Assembly: GCF_945957525.1 (NCBI RefSeq)
Contig: NZ_CAMFLA010000011.1
Location: 1-64,000 of the forward strand
Source of the DNA: an uncultured Aquitalea sp.
Lineage (GTDB): Bacteria; Pseudomonadota; Gammaproteobacteria; Burkholderiales; Chromobacteriaceae
Length of the DNA stretch: 64,000 nucleotides
Direction: 5' to 3'
The notes under the pieces were generated by a model. It was not told the DNA's origin and searched no databases. It saw nothing but the letters and a program-made list of their open reading frames with translations. Each line of letters starts with the position of its first letter. Position 1 is the stretch's first letter. A program made the translations under genes and the position numbers. Below are positions 11,130 to 19,328 of this stretch, piece by piece.

Positions 11130-12145
11130 TCATTGTCATGAAAGGTCCGGCCACCGAGTCGGATATTCAGTCCGTTATCGACAAGATTCGCCATGCCGGG
11201 CTGACCGAGCATGTGTCGCGCGGTACGGAGCGCACCATCATCGGTGCAGTGGGCGATGAACGCTCGCTGTCGCCAGAAATGTTTGAACTGATGCCGGGCG
11301 TTGAACGCGCCATGCGAGTGCTCAAGGATTACCGCATTGTGGCGCGCGACGTACATCCTGCCAACACGGTGGTGCATGTGCGAGGCTTGGCCATAGGCGG
11401 CCCGGAGCTGCAGATATTTGCCGGGCCGGCGGCGGTGGAGTCCGCAGTGCAGATGGATGCGGCGGCGGCCATTGTTAAACAAACCGGCGCGCGCTTACTT
11501 TGTGGCGGCGCGTTCAAGCCGCGAACCAGCCCTTACGCTTTTCAGGGCTTGGGCATGGAAGGACTGGAGTTGCTGCGCGATAGCGCGCGAGGGCAGGGTT
11601 TGCCGATGGTGACCGAGCTGCTGGATGTGCGGCAACTGGAGGCGTTTCTGGAATACGACGTGGATGTCATCCAGATCGGTGCGCGCAATATGCAGAATAT
11701 CGGTCTACTCAAAGAAGTGGGTCGCATCAACAAGCCGGTGATTCTCAAGCGAGGTCTGTCCGCCACGTTGAATGAATGGCTGACCGCCGCCGAATATATC
11801 GCCGCCGGCGGCAACCACAACATCATTTTTTGCGAACGCGGTATCCGCAGCTTCGAACCGAGCTATCGCAACACCTTGGACATCAGCGCCATTCCAGTGC
11901 TGAAACGGGAAACCCACCTGCCCGTCATTGTCGATCCATGCCACTCCGGCGGCAAAGCCTGGATGGCGCCAGCGCTGGCCAAGGCATCGCTGGCCGCGGG
12001 GGCGGATGGCTTGTTGCTGGAAGTTCACCCCGAACCCGCCAGTGCGCTGTGCGATGGGGACCAAGCGCTGTCGCCAGATGAATTCCAGCAGCTGATGACA
12101 GAGCTGAGCTCGCTGGCTGCGGCGCTTGGACGCCCGCTGGCTTGA
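11126..12145 (+). CDS. 3-deoxy-7-phosphoheptulonate synthase, class I-beta
   Basis: A 339-residue DAHP synthase of the AroA-I-beta type, condensing phosphoenolpyruvate with erythrose-4-phosphate as the first step of aromatic synthesis. Residues 1-70 form the small ferredoxin-like regulatory domain typical of the Thermotoga-type enzyme. The barrel follows with FAGPAAVES, GGAFKPRTSPYAFQG, ILKRG and the metal-binding histidine segments VDPCHSGGKAW and LLLEVHPEP. The VDPCHS sequence departs from the more usual VDPSH. Translation is coupled to elbB through ATGA. A bidirectional terminator follows. Confidence 0.93.
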   Translation: MIIVMKGPATESDIQSVIDKIRHAGLTEHVSRGTERTIIGAVGDERSLSPEMFELMPGVERAMRVLKDYRIVARDVHPANTVVHVRGLAIGGPELQIFAGPAAVESAVQMDAAAAIVKQTGARLLCGGAFKPRTSPYAFQGLGMEGLELLRDSARGQGLPMVTELLDVRQLEAFLEYDVDVIQIGARNMQNIGLLKEVGRINKPVILKRGLSATLNEWLTAAEYIAAGGNHNIIFCERGIRSFEPSYRNTLDISAIPVLKRETHLPVIVDPCHSGGKAWMAPALAKASLAAGADGLLLEVHPEPASALCDGDQALSPDEFQQLMTELSSLAAALGRPLA

Positions 12146-12170
12146 GTCTGCGCACGTCTCCGTGGTCTGA

Positions 12171-12207
12171 AACAAAAAAACCGGTCATCTGACCGGTTTT
12201 TTTGTTT
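12171..12207. terminator. Bidirectional terminator
   Basis: AAAAAAACCGGTCA and TGACCGGTTTTTTT arms flank a short TC centre between convergent genes, giving U-tracts on both strands. Confidence 0.88.
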
Positions 12208-12217
12208 CTACATTATC

Positions 12218-12787
12218 TCAAGTCCAGCCAAGCAGTATGGGGGCCAGCCAGTGGCCCAGCCCCATCAGCACCAGAGGCATCAACAACAGGCAGCCCAGCA
12301 ACACCACCCACGGCAACGAAGCTGCCTGCCTGCGCCGGAAAATGTCGGCATAGAATCGGTAGAAGATGTAACTAAGCACTACCACCAACGGCGGCAACAT
12401 CACATAGGCGGCCAGGGGTCGCCACTCCAGCCACGGCGACAGCAGCGCCGTGCCCGCCGTCAAGGTTAGCTGGGAACTGAACAGGGCGGCCAGACGAGGC
12501 TCCTCACCGGTGAAATGCAGCCCTTGCCGACTGATTCGACCCACACCCAGCACCCAAAATGCGGCGGCAATCGACACCCAGACATAACCGAAGACGAAGG
12601 GCAACCAGATCGGGCGCAGAGGCTGGATCGGGTCGGAATGGCGAAACATGAAGGACAACACAAAATATCCGGCAACAAAAGAGGCGACGGCTACGCCGCT
12701 GCGACCCGCAATCAGACGCCAATACACGTGCAGCAAGTAGCTGGCCACCAAGGCCATCAGCAGCCAGCCGGTAGGAGTTGCCGTCAT
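12218..12787 (-). CDS. Conserved multi-span membrane protein
   Basis: A 189-residue protein with about six hydrophobic segments and little soluble sequence; the C-terminus is LAPILLGWT. No family was recognised. Its ATG overlaps the stop of the DUF484 gene, so it is the third coupled gene of the dapF operon. In many related proteobacteria xerC occupies this position, and it is absent here. Confidence 0.7.
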   Translation of the reverse strand: MTATPTGWLLMALVASYLLHVYWRLIAGRSGVAVASFVAGYFVLSFMFRHSDPIQPLRPIWLPFVFGYVWVSIAAAFWVLGVGRISRQGLHFTGEEPRLAALFSSQLTLTAGTALLSPWLEWRPLAAYVMLPPLVVVLSYIFYRFYADIFRRRQAASLPWVVLLGCLLLMPLVLMGLGHWLAPILLGWT

Positions 12788-13434
12788 GCCTTGCCCAGTA
12801 CGCGCGTTAAAGCGGCAGAGATGAGCTGGCCCATCTGGGCCAGATAGTGGGTGTGCATGTCGAAGGTAAACCGCTGCGGATCATCGCTGGCCAGCACCAG
12901 AATGCCAAAGGCCGCGCCGGTCGCATCCTGCAAGGCAATCTGGCTGAAGGACTGCAACACAGGCATTGGCGGAAACCAGCCCAGCACTTCGTCGTTGACG
13001 TATGGCCCGCAATAGGGCGCGGACAGGTTGCGCGCCAAAGCCAGCACTTCGTGCCGGGCGTTGTAACAGGGATTGGCTTCGGCATTCGGATGCCACAAGC
13101 GAATGGCCAGCCGGTTAATGCCGAAATCTTCGTGGAAGCATTTTTCCAGCGCCGCAATCACATCCGGCAGGGTGGCCGCGAGCTGCAGCGCCAGCGACAT
13201 GCGATGTGCGCAGCCGATGATGCGGTCATTGGCTTCGCCGTGGCGGATCAACTGATGCAGACGGGCTTCCAGCTGGCGATTCTTGTCTTTCAGCTCCAGC
13301 ATCTGCCGTTCGGCAAGGGAGACCACCACGCGGTCTTGCGCGGCCGGCGCAGGGCGCAGGCCGAACTGTTCCGCGTGATGCAGCAGAAAGTCAGGATGGT
13401 TTTCCAGATAAGTCAGCACCTCGTCGCTATGCAT
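12784..13434 (-). CDS. DUF484 family protein
   Basis: A 216-residue protein with the DUF484 opening (VLTYLENHPDFLLHHAEQF), a coiled-coil stretch near residues 40-60, and a GAF-like C-terminal domain (about residues 80-205) ending HYLAQMGQLISAAL. Family members lie next to dapF and xerC; a ligand-sensing role is inferred from the GAF fold, but no function is known. It starts 33 bp after the dapF stop and overlaps the next gene. Confidence 0.88.
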   Translation of the reverse strand: MHSDEVLTYLENHPDFLLHHAEQFGLRPAPAAQDRVVVSLAERQMLELKDKNRQLEARLHQLIRHGEANDRIIGCAHRMSLALQLAATLPDVIAALEKCFHEDFGINRLAIRLWHPNAEANPCYNARHEVLALARNLSAPYCGPYVNDEVLGWFPPMPVLQSFSQIALQDATGAAFGILVLASDDPQRFTFDMHTHYLAQMGQLISAALTRVLGKA

Positions 13435-13467
13435 CAGCGGTTTCCTTTTCTGTAATCAGTGTTGTTG

Positions 13468-14298
13468 CTAGATATCAATCTCGCCCTGGAACACGGTAAC
13501 GGCTGGGCCGGTCATGCGAACCGGGTGGCCTTCGCCATGCCATTCAATCTGCAAATCGCCACCGCGTGTATGCACTTGCACCTTGGCGTCCAGCAAGCCG
13601 CGACGAATGCCGGACACTACCGCCGCGCAGGCACCCGTGCCGCAGGCCAGCGTTTCGCCTGCGGCGCGCTCGTAAACGCGCAAGCGGATTTCGTGACGGG
13701 AAACAATCTGCATGAAACCGGCGTTGACCCGCTCGGGAAAGCGATGATGGTTTTCGATCAGGGCGCCCAGCTTGCCTACCGGGGCGGAGTCCACATCATC
13801 GACCACCTGGACGGCGTGCGGGTTCCCCATCGAGACCACGCTGATGTCGCAAGCGTGACCTTCGATGTCCAGCGGATGCGTGATGGCTTCGCCTTCCGCG
13901 ACGAAGGGAATCTCCACCGGGCGGAAGCGGGGTATGCCCATGTCCACCACTGCCTGATCCTTGCCCAGATATTCGGGGATGATCACACCGCGCGCGGTTT
14001 CCACACGGATTGCTTTCTTGTTGGTAAGCTTCTGGTCGCAGACAAACTTGGCGAAACAGCGCGCGCCATTGCCGCACTGCTCCACTTCGCCGCCGTCATT
14101 GTTGAAAATGCGGTAGCGGAAGTCGTTGCCGTCGGCAATGGGAGGCTCGACCAGCAGCAGCTGGTCAAAGCCGATGCCAAAATGGCGGTCGCCAAGGCGG
14201 CGAATCTGGTCGTGCTCGAGATTGATGGCCTGGCGGACCCCGTCAATGACCATGAAGTCATTGCCAAGCCCTTGCATCTTGCTGAATTTGAGTCGCAT
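13468..14298 (-). CDS. dapF: Diaminopimelate epimerase
   Basis: A 276-residue enzyme that interconverts LL- and meso-diaminopimelate for lysine and peptidoglycan synthesis without a cofactor. Both catalytic cysteines are present: Cys75 in EQCGNGARC and Cys219 in [20 protein letters not shown] at the start is diagnostic, and length matches E. coli DapF. It is the first gene of a leftward operon with DUF484 and a membrane protein, divergent from the TetR gene. Confidence 0.97.
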   Translation of the reverse strand: MRLKFSKMQGLGNDFMVIDGVRQAINLEHDQIRRLGDRHFGIGFDQLLLVEPPIADGNDFRYRIFNNDGGEVEQCGNGARCFAKFVCDQKLTNKKAIRVETARGVIIPEYLGKDQAVVDMGIPRFRPVEIPFVAEGEAITHPLDIEGHACDISVVSMGNPHAVQVVDDVDSAPVGKLGALIENHHRFPERVNAGFMQIVSRHEIRLRVYERAAGETLACGTGACAAVVSGIRRGLLDAKVQVHTRGGDLQIEWHGEGHPVRMTGPAVTVFQGEIDI

Positions 14299-14387
14299 CG
14301 AAGTGTGTTCAGGTTGCGGATTAGGCCGAAATGCCTTCCATCATAACCGATAGGTTGCCCCTGTCCAGCGCTGAGATGCCGGTGTGA

Positions 14388-14416
14388 TTGACACCTTACT
14401 AACCAGTAAGTAAAGT
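14388..14416 (+). promoter_or_regulatory. Promoter with embedded palindromic operator for the TetR gene
   Basis: TTGACA at 14388-14393 and TAAAGT at 14411-14416 are separated by 17 bp. The spacer holds the perfect inverted repeat CTTACT-AACC-AGTAAG (14395-14410). Bound repressor would block RNA polymerase, so autoregulation is likely. The predicted transcription start falls at or very near the ATG at 14423. Confidence 0.7.
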
Positions 14417-14422
14417 CGCCAA

Positions 14423-15001
14423 ATGAAAGCAGAAACTGATTCCCGCACCGATACGCGCAAACGCATTCTCGACATCGCCGAGGAATTGCTGCTGACCCGC
14501 GGCTACAACGCCTTCAGCTACCAGCACATCAGCACCGAGCTGGGCGTGCGCAACGCCGCCATTCACTATCATTTTCCCAAAAAGAATGATCTTGGCGTGG
14601 CGCTGATTCAGCGCTACCGCCGTCGTTTCCAGCGCTTTATCGATGCGCAGGCCGAGCTCAGCCCCGCCGAGCAGTTGGAGCGCTATTTCACCCTGACCGA
14701 CGCTTACTTCGACAGGGATCAGCAAATTTGCCCCAGCGGCATACTCACCACGGAATACCAGACCCTGCCCGACGACATGCGCGCAGAGGCTAATGCCTTT
14801 GTCGATGAAATGCGCGACTGGGCAGTGCGCATCGCCGAATCGGGGCGGACTGACGGCAGCATGCGGTTTGCCGGCACGCCGGAGGCGATGGGGCTATTGA
14901 TGCTTGCCGCGCTTCAAGGCGGGCTGCAACTGGCGCGCACAGACACCACCGTGCTGGCCACCTTGAAAACACAGGTCAAGTCGCTGCTCGGCTTGGTCTG
15001 A
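14423..15001 (+). CDS. TetR/AcrR family transcriptional regulator
   Basis: A 192-residue regulator. The N-terminal helix-turn-helix runs through ILDIAEELLLTRGYNAFSYQHI and GVRNAAIHYHFPKKNDLG, the usual TetR pattern; the remaining residues form the helical ligand-binding and dimer domain. It heads a unit with a DUF4442 hotdog protein and a dienoyl-CoA isomerase-like enzyme, so an acyl-CoA effector is likely. A perfect palindrome in its own promoter suggests autorepression. No Shine-Dalgarno sequence is evident. Confidence 0.92.
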   Translation: MKAETDSRTDTRKRILDIAEELLLTRGYNAFSYQHISTELGVRNAAIHYHFPKKNDLGVALIQRYRRRFQRFIDAQAELSPAEQLERYFTLTDAYFDRDQQICPSGILTTEYQTLPDDMRAEANAFVDEMRDWAVRIAESGRTDGSMRFAGTPEAMGLLMLAALQGGLQLARTDTTVLATLKTQVKSLLGLV

Positions 15002-15040
15002 TCACTCACTCCATGACAATACGATAAAGGGCTGACACGC

Positions 15041-15550
15041 ATGGAATACAAGAAAAACAGCATGAGCAGAATTGCCGACAAGGCAGGGCGCTTGCCGGTG
15101 GGCTTGCGCAGCACGGTGTTGAGCTTGCTCTTCGGCAAACTGGTGCCGTTTCTCTCTACAGCCGGGCTGCGCTTCGAGCAGGTAGGACACGAACAACTGA
15201 CCGTCTCCATCCGCAATCGCCGCAAAGTGCAGAACCATATCAAGGGCGTGCATGCCGCAGCCATGGCGCTGCTGGCCGAAACCGCCACCGGCTTCGTCGT
15301 CGGCATGAATGTGCCGGACGACAAGCTGATGCTGCTCAAGTCGATGAAGGTGAACTACACCAAGCGCTCTCAAGGGAATATGCGCGCCGTGGCGCGCCTG
15401 ACGCCGGAGCAGATTCAACTGATGCACGATACCGAAAAGGGTGATGTGCTGGTGGAAGTGACCGTGACCGATGAGTCCGGCGAATCGCCGGTACAGTGTG
15501 AGATGGTCTGGGCCTGGATTCCCAAAAAGCGTCCGCAACCGCAAGCCTGA
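15041..15550 (+). CDS. DUF4442 hotdog-fold protein, putative thioesterase
   Basis: A 169-residue protein of the DUF4442 (YiiD C-terminal-like) hotdog group, with VHAAAMALLAETATGFVVG as the helix segment and LKSMKVNYTKRSQGNMRA as the following strand. Members are predicted acyl-CoA thioesterases; the substrate is unknown. It lies 39 bp after the TetR gene and 10 bp before the crotonase gene, which fits a small acyl-CoA unit. Another ATG at codon 8 is possible. Confidence 0.8.
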   Translation: MEYKKNSMSRIADKAGRLPVGLRSTVLSLLFGKLVPFLSTAGLRFEQVGHEQLTVSIRNRRKVQNHIKGVHAAAMALLAETATGFVVGMNVPDDKLMLLKSMKVNYTKRSQGNMRAVARLTPEQIQLMHDTEKGDVLVEVTVTDESGESPVQCEMVWAWIPKKRPQPQA

Positions 15551-15560
15551 GGAGAGCGCA

Positions 15561-16376
15561 ATGCCGCAATGGAATACGCTGGACATCGCCATTCACGACA
15601 AGGTGGCGCTGATCAGTTTTAATCGGGCCGACAAGGCCAATGCGCTCAATCAGGCCATGTGGCAAGAACTGAAGCATGCCATGGAGTGGGCCGATGGCGA
15701 GCCGACAGTCCGTGCAGTGGTGCTGGCCGGCAAGGGCAAGCATTTTTGTTCTGGCATCGACCTGAGCATGCTGATGGGTGTCCAGGCGGCAGTCCAGGAC
15801 GAGTGCGAAGCGCGCAAGCGGGAAAAACTGCGTCGTCTGATTTTGGATCTGCAAGCCTGCGTCAGCAGCCTCGAACAGTGCCGCAAGCCGGTGATTGCGG
15901 CCATTCACGGCGCCTGTCTTGGCGGCGGGCTGGACATCGCGCTGGCGGCAGACTTCCGCCTGGCGGCGGCCGACGCAGTATTTGGCGTGCGCGAAGTGGA
16001 CATCGGCATGGTGGCGGACGTTGGCACGCTACAGCGCCTGCCTGGCGTGGTCGGGCAGGGCATCGCACGAGAGATGGCGCTGACCGGGCGCGACATGTTG
16101 GCCGAAGAAGCCTGTCGAACGCAGCTGGTGAACCGGGTATTGCCCGATGGCGCCGCCGTGCTGGCGGACGCACTGGCCACGGCAGCCCTGATCGCCGGCA
16201 AGTCGCCGCTGGCGGTGCGCGGCAGCAAGGAAATCCTTAACTACGGCCGCGATCACAGCGTGGCGGACGGCCTCAACTATGTGGCTACCTGGAATGCCGC
16301 CATGCTGCTGTCCGAAGACATCCAGAAAGCAGGTATGGCAGCCATGACGCGGCAGCAGGCAAGCTTTCGCGACTAA
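15561..16376 (+). CDS. Enoyl-CoA hydratase/isomerase, delta3,5-delta2,4-dienoyl-CoA isomerase type
   Basis: A 271-residue crotonase. The oxyanion-hole segment HFCSGIDLSML and the GACLGGGLDIALAAD motif are intact. FGVREVDIGMVADVGTLQRLP matches the ECH1 pattern, in which an Asp after GGG, the Glu of (K/R)EVD and the Asp of ADVGT are the catalytic acids; all three positions are acidic here. The likely role is handling odd-position double bonds during unsaturated fatty acid beta-oxidation. The ATG at 15561 follows GGAGAG. Confidence 0.9.
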   Translation: MPQWNTLDIAIHDKVALISFNRADKANALNQAMWQELKHAMEWADGEPTVRAVVLAGKGKHFCSGIDLSMLMGVQAAVQDECEARKREKLRRLILDLQACVSSLEQCRKPVIAAIHGACLGGGLDIALAADFRLAAADAVFGVREVDIGMVADVGTLQRLPGVVGQGIAREMALTGRDMLAEEACRTQLVNRVLPDGAAVLADALATAALIAGKSPLAVRGSKEILNYGRDHSVADGLNYVATWNAAMLLSEDIQKAGMAAMTRQQASFRD

Positions 16377-16398
16377 GCCATTCCAGTCCGCGGGCCAC

Positions 16399-16434
16399 AA
16401 AAAACGGCACCAGATGGTGCCGTTTTGTTTTTTT
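16399..16434. terminator. Bidirectional terminator
   Basis: AAAACGGCACCA and TGGTGCCGTTTT arms surround GA between convergent genes, with a long T-run on the plus strand and an A-run on its left. Confidence 0.88.
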
Positions 16435-16445
16435 ACGTACGCCGT

Positions 16446-17648
16446 TTATTGCGCAGCGCTGGCGGCCTGCGCGGCCGGCTGCTTGACTGATTCCCACTTG
16501 CCAGCCTTCAGCTGGTACAGGGATACCGTGCCATTGCGGATATTGCCCTTGTCGTCAAAGGCGATTTCGCCGGTGACACCCTTGAAGTCGGTCTTGCCGA
16601 TTTCCGGCAAATACTTGGCGGGGTCGGCGGAGCCGGCGCGCTTCATCGCTTCGATCATCACTCGAGTGGCGTCGTAGGTATAAGGCGCATACGCCTGGAT
16701 TTCCGCATTGAAGCGCTTCTTGAACTTGTCGTTGAAGGCAGCGAATCCGGGCATGCTTTCTTTTGGCGAACCCGCAGTGGAAGCGTAAGCGCCTTCGGCC
16801 GCATCGCCGCCCAGCTTGGCGAACTCACTGGTATTGACGCCATCCGCCCCCATGAAAGCTGCGGCAATGCCCAGCTTGCGCATCTGCTTCACCATCGGGC
16901 CGGCTTGCGCGTCCATGCCACCATAGAACAACAGATCCGGCTTCTCACCCTTGATGGAGGTGAGGATGGCCATGAAGTCCGTCGCGCTGTTGGTGGTGTA
17001 TTCGCGCTTGATAACCTTGCCACCAGCCGCTTCCACGGCCTTGGCGAAGTCGTCCGCCAGGCCCTGGCCATAGGTAGTGCGGTCATCGATGATGGCGATG
17101 CGCTTGGCTTTCAACTCGCCCACTGCGAACTTGGCCAAAGCCTGGCCTTGCTGCACGTCGTTGGCGATGATGCGGAAGGTGTTCTTGTAGCCTTGCTCGG
17201 TGAATTTGGGGCTGGTGACCGAGCCTGCGATCATCGGAATGCCAGCATCAGAATAGATGCGAGATGCAGGAATGGCCGCGCCGGAAGTCAGGTGGCCGAT
17301 AACGCCGGCAACCTTAGCGTCCACGAAACGCTGCGCCACCTGTGTGGCGGTTTTCGGATCGGCCTGATCATCTTCCGACACAACTTCAAACTTGACGGCT
17401 TTGCCATCCAGCTTGATCTTCTCTGCATTAGCTTCTTCAGCGGCCAGCTTCACGCCGTTGTCGGCATCGCGGCCCCAGTGAGCAAACGGGCCGGTCAGGG
17501 GGTTGGCCGATGCGATCTTGATGACAGTCTCGCCTGCGGCGGTCGCAGCGGCGCCGGAACTATCGGCGGAGGAAGTGGATTGCTGTTGGCTGCAGGCACA
17601 CAAAGCCAGCACGCCGCTCAGGATAAGGGTGTTACGTGGGGGAAACAT
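16446..17648 (-). CDS. Branched-chain amino acid ABC transporter substrate-binding lipoprotein (copy 1)
   Basis: A 400-residue LivJ-type periplasmic binding protein (peripla_BP_6). It starts MFPPRNTLILSGVLALCAC, a signal peptide ending in a cysteine consistent with lipidation, then a Ser/Ala-rich linker and TVIKIASANPLTGPFAHWG. The conserved IDDRTTYGQGLADDF and FYGGMDAQAGPMVKQM blocks are also present in its tandem neighbour. No permease or ATPase genes are adjacent, so the partner transporter must be elsewhere. The start at 17648 was chosen for the signal peptide and the upstream AGGG. Confidence 0.9.
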   Translation of the reverse strand: MFPPRNTLILSGVLALCACSQQQSTSSADSSGAAATAAGETVIKIASANPLTGPFAHWGRDADNGVKLAAEEANAEKIKLDGKAVKFEVVSEDDQADPKTATQVAQRFVDAKVAGVIGHLTSGAAIPASRIYSDAGIPMIAGSVTSPKFTEQGYKNTFRIIANDVQQGQALAKFAVGELKAKRIAIIDDRTTYGQGLADDFAKAVEAAGGKVIKREYTTNSATDFMAILTSIKGEKPDLLFYGGMDAQAGPMVKQMRKLGIAAAFMGADGVNTSEFAKLGGDAAEGAYASTAGSPKESMPGFAAFNDKFKKRFNAEIQAYAPYTYDATRVMIEAMKRAGSADPAKYLPEIGKTDFKGVTGEIAFDDKGNIRNGTVSLYQLKAGKWESVKQPAAQAASAAQ

Positions 17649-17868
17649 GGAAATGCCCTGGTCTGTTTGAAAGTTATAAGGGTCATTTACCACAAAGCGC
17701 TTTTGGCATTTCAGGTCAGCCGACCCAAGGGTGGCGGGGCGGTTTGAATGACGCGAATGGATACAATCGACGCCACTGACCCGACTATTTTTGCTGCTTT
17801 GCAAAAAAGCGTCAACTAACGGCTACGTCAATGGGATGGCCTCGGGCCGGCAAAAGCTTGCGGCAAAG

Positions 17869-17902
17869 CAAAAAAGGCGCAGATTGCTCTGCGCCTTTTG
17901 CT
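17869..17902 (-). terminator. Terminator between the two binding-protein genes
   Basis: AAGGCGCAGA and TCTGCGCCTT arms with a TTGC centre are followed on the minus strand by a T-run. This would end copy 2, so copy 1 probably has its own promoter. Confidence 0.8.
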
Positions 17903-17917
17903 TGATGCGTTAGCCTG

Positions 17918-19135
17918 TTACTGGGCAGCGCTGGCTGCGGCCGGGCCGCCAACGGTGGAAACCACTTCCCACTTGCCGCCCTTGACCTGGTACACGGTAA
18001 CGGCGCCGTTCTTGATGTCGCCCTTGTCGTCAAAGGCGATCTTGCCGGTAACGCCGGTGTAATCGGTCTTGCCCACTTCCGGCAGGTAAACCTTCGGATC
18101 CGTGGACTTGGCGCGCTTCATTGCGTCTACCAGCACGCGAACAGCGTCATACTCGTACGGAGCGTAGATCTGGACTTCGGTATTGAACTTGGCCTTGAAC
18201 TTGTCGTTGAAGGCATTGAAGCCCGGCATCTTGTCGCGCGGAACGCCGCAGCTGGACGCGAACTGGCCTTCGGAAGCTTCGCCAGCCAGCTTCACGAATT
18301 CCGGAGTTTGCCAGCCGTCGCCACCCATCAGCTTGGCCTTGATGCCCAGGCGGGTCATTTGCTTGGCCAGCGGGCCGGCTTGCGCGTCCATGCCGCCGTA
18401 GAAAATGACATCCGGCTTGGTGGCCTTGATGGAGGTCAGAATGGCGTTGAAGTCGGTAGCGGTGTTGGTAGTGAATTCACGCTTCACCACTTCCACGCCC
18501 TTGCCCTTTACGGCTTTCTCGAACTCGTCGGCCAAGCCTTGGCCGTAGGCGGTGCGGTCATCAATGATGGCCACTTTCTTGGCCTTCAGGCCGTCAGCCG
18601 CGAACTGACCCAGAGCAGTACCTTGCTGAACGTCGTTGGCGATCACGCGGAAGGTGGTTTTGAAACCCTGCTTGGTGTAGTCCGGGTTGGTAGCGGACGG
18701 GGAGATCTGGGGAATGCCGGCATCGGAGTAAATCTTGGAGGCCGGGATGGTGGTGCCGGAGTTCAGGTGACCAACTACGCCAACCACACCCGCGTCAACC
18801 AGACGCTGAGCAACTTGGGTACCGATTTTCGGGTCGCCTTGGTCGTCTTCGGAAACCAGTTCGAACTTAACCTTCTTGTCGCCGATGGTCACGCCTTCGG
18901 CATTCAGGTCTTCGATAGCCAGCTTGGCGCCGAATTCGTTGTCTTTGCCCAAGTGCGAGATCGGGCCGGACATCGGGGATACCTGGCCGATCTTGACTAC
19001 CACGTCGCCGCCGGCGGCTGCGGCCGGAGCGGAAGCGGCGCCGGCTGCAGGCGCAGCCGCTTGTTCTTGCTTGCCACAAGCAACCAGAGTCATGGCTGCA
19101 GCGGCGATGAGGCTCAGACGAGCGTATTTATTCAT
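17918..19135 (-). CDS. Branched-chain amino acid ABC transporter substrate-binding lipoprotein (copy 2)
   Basis: A 405-residue paralogue of copy 1. The signal peptide MNKYARLSLIAAAAMTLVAC ends in a good lipobox (LVAC), followed by an Ala/Gly-rich linker and VVVKIGQVSPMSGPISHLG. The blocks IDDRTAYGQGLADEFEKAV and FYGGMDAQAGPLAKQM align directly with copy 1; I estimate around 60-65% identity through the body by eye. It lies upstream of copy 1 in the same direction, separated by a terminator. Ligand is probably leucine, isoleucine or valine, or another amino acid. Confidence 0.93.
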   Translation of the reverse strand: MNKYARLSLIAAAAMTLVACGKQEQAAAPAAGAASAPAAAAGGDVVVKIGQVSPMSGPISHLGKDNEFGAKLAIEDLNAEGVTIGDKKVKFELVSEDDQGDPKIGTQVAQRLVDAGVVGVVGHLNSGTTIPASKIYSDAGIPQISPSATNPDYTKQGFKTTFRVIANDVQQGTALGQFAADGLKAKKVAIIDDRTAYGQGLADEFEKAVKGKGVEVVKREFTTNTATDFNAILTSIKATKPDVIFYGGMDAQAGPLAKQMTRLGIKAKLMGGDGWQTPEFVKLAGEASEGQFASSCGVPRDKMPGFNAFNDKFKAKFNTEVQIYAPYEYDAVRVLVDAMKRAKSTDPKVYLPEVGKTDYTGVTGKIAFDDKGDIKNGAVTVYQVKGGKWEVVSTVGGPAAASAAQ

Positions 19136-19328
19136 GTTTTATTTCCCCTGATCTTATCTATGTAGACTTGGCGATCTCTATGAACCGCCTCGCCGGGAAG
19201 CGAGACCGGTCCTCTACTGATTCAGGCCATTCTTTTGGAATAGCCATCAGTTGCGCTGATTATGGGGAGCACTTTACGCGAGTGTCAACGGGGTATTCCG
19301 AGCCGTCTGCAATTAATTTCCTACAGTG

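Noticed and set aside
12171-12207. Possible regulatory stem-loop or attenuator for aromatic genes
   Set aside because: It is symmetrical, lies after the last codon of the DAHP synthase gene between convergent genes, and has U-tracts on both strands, so a bidirectional terminator explains it.
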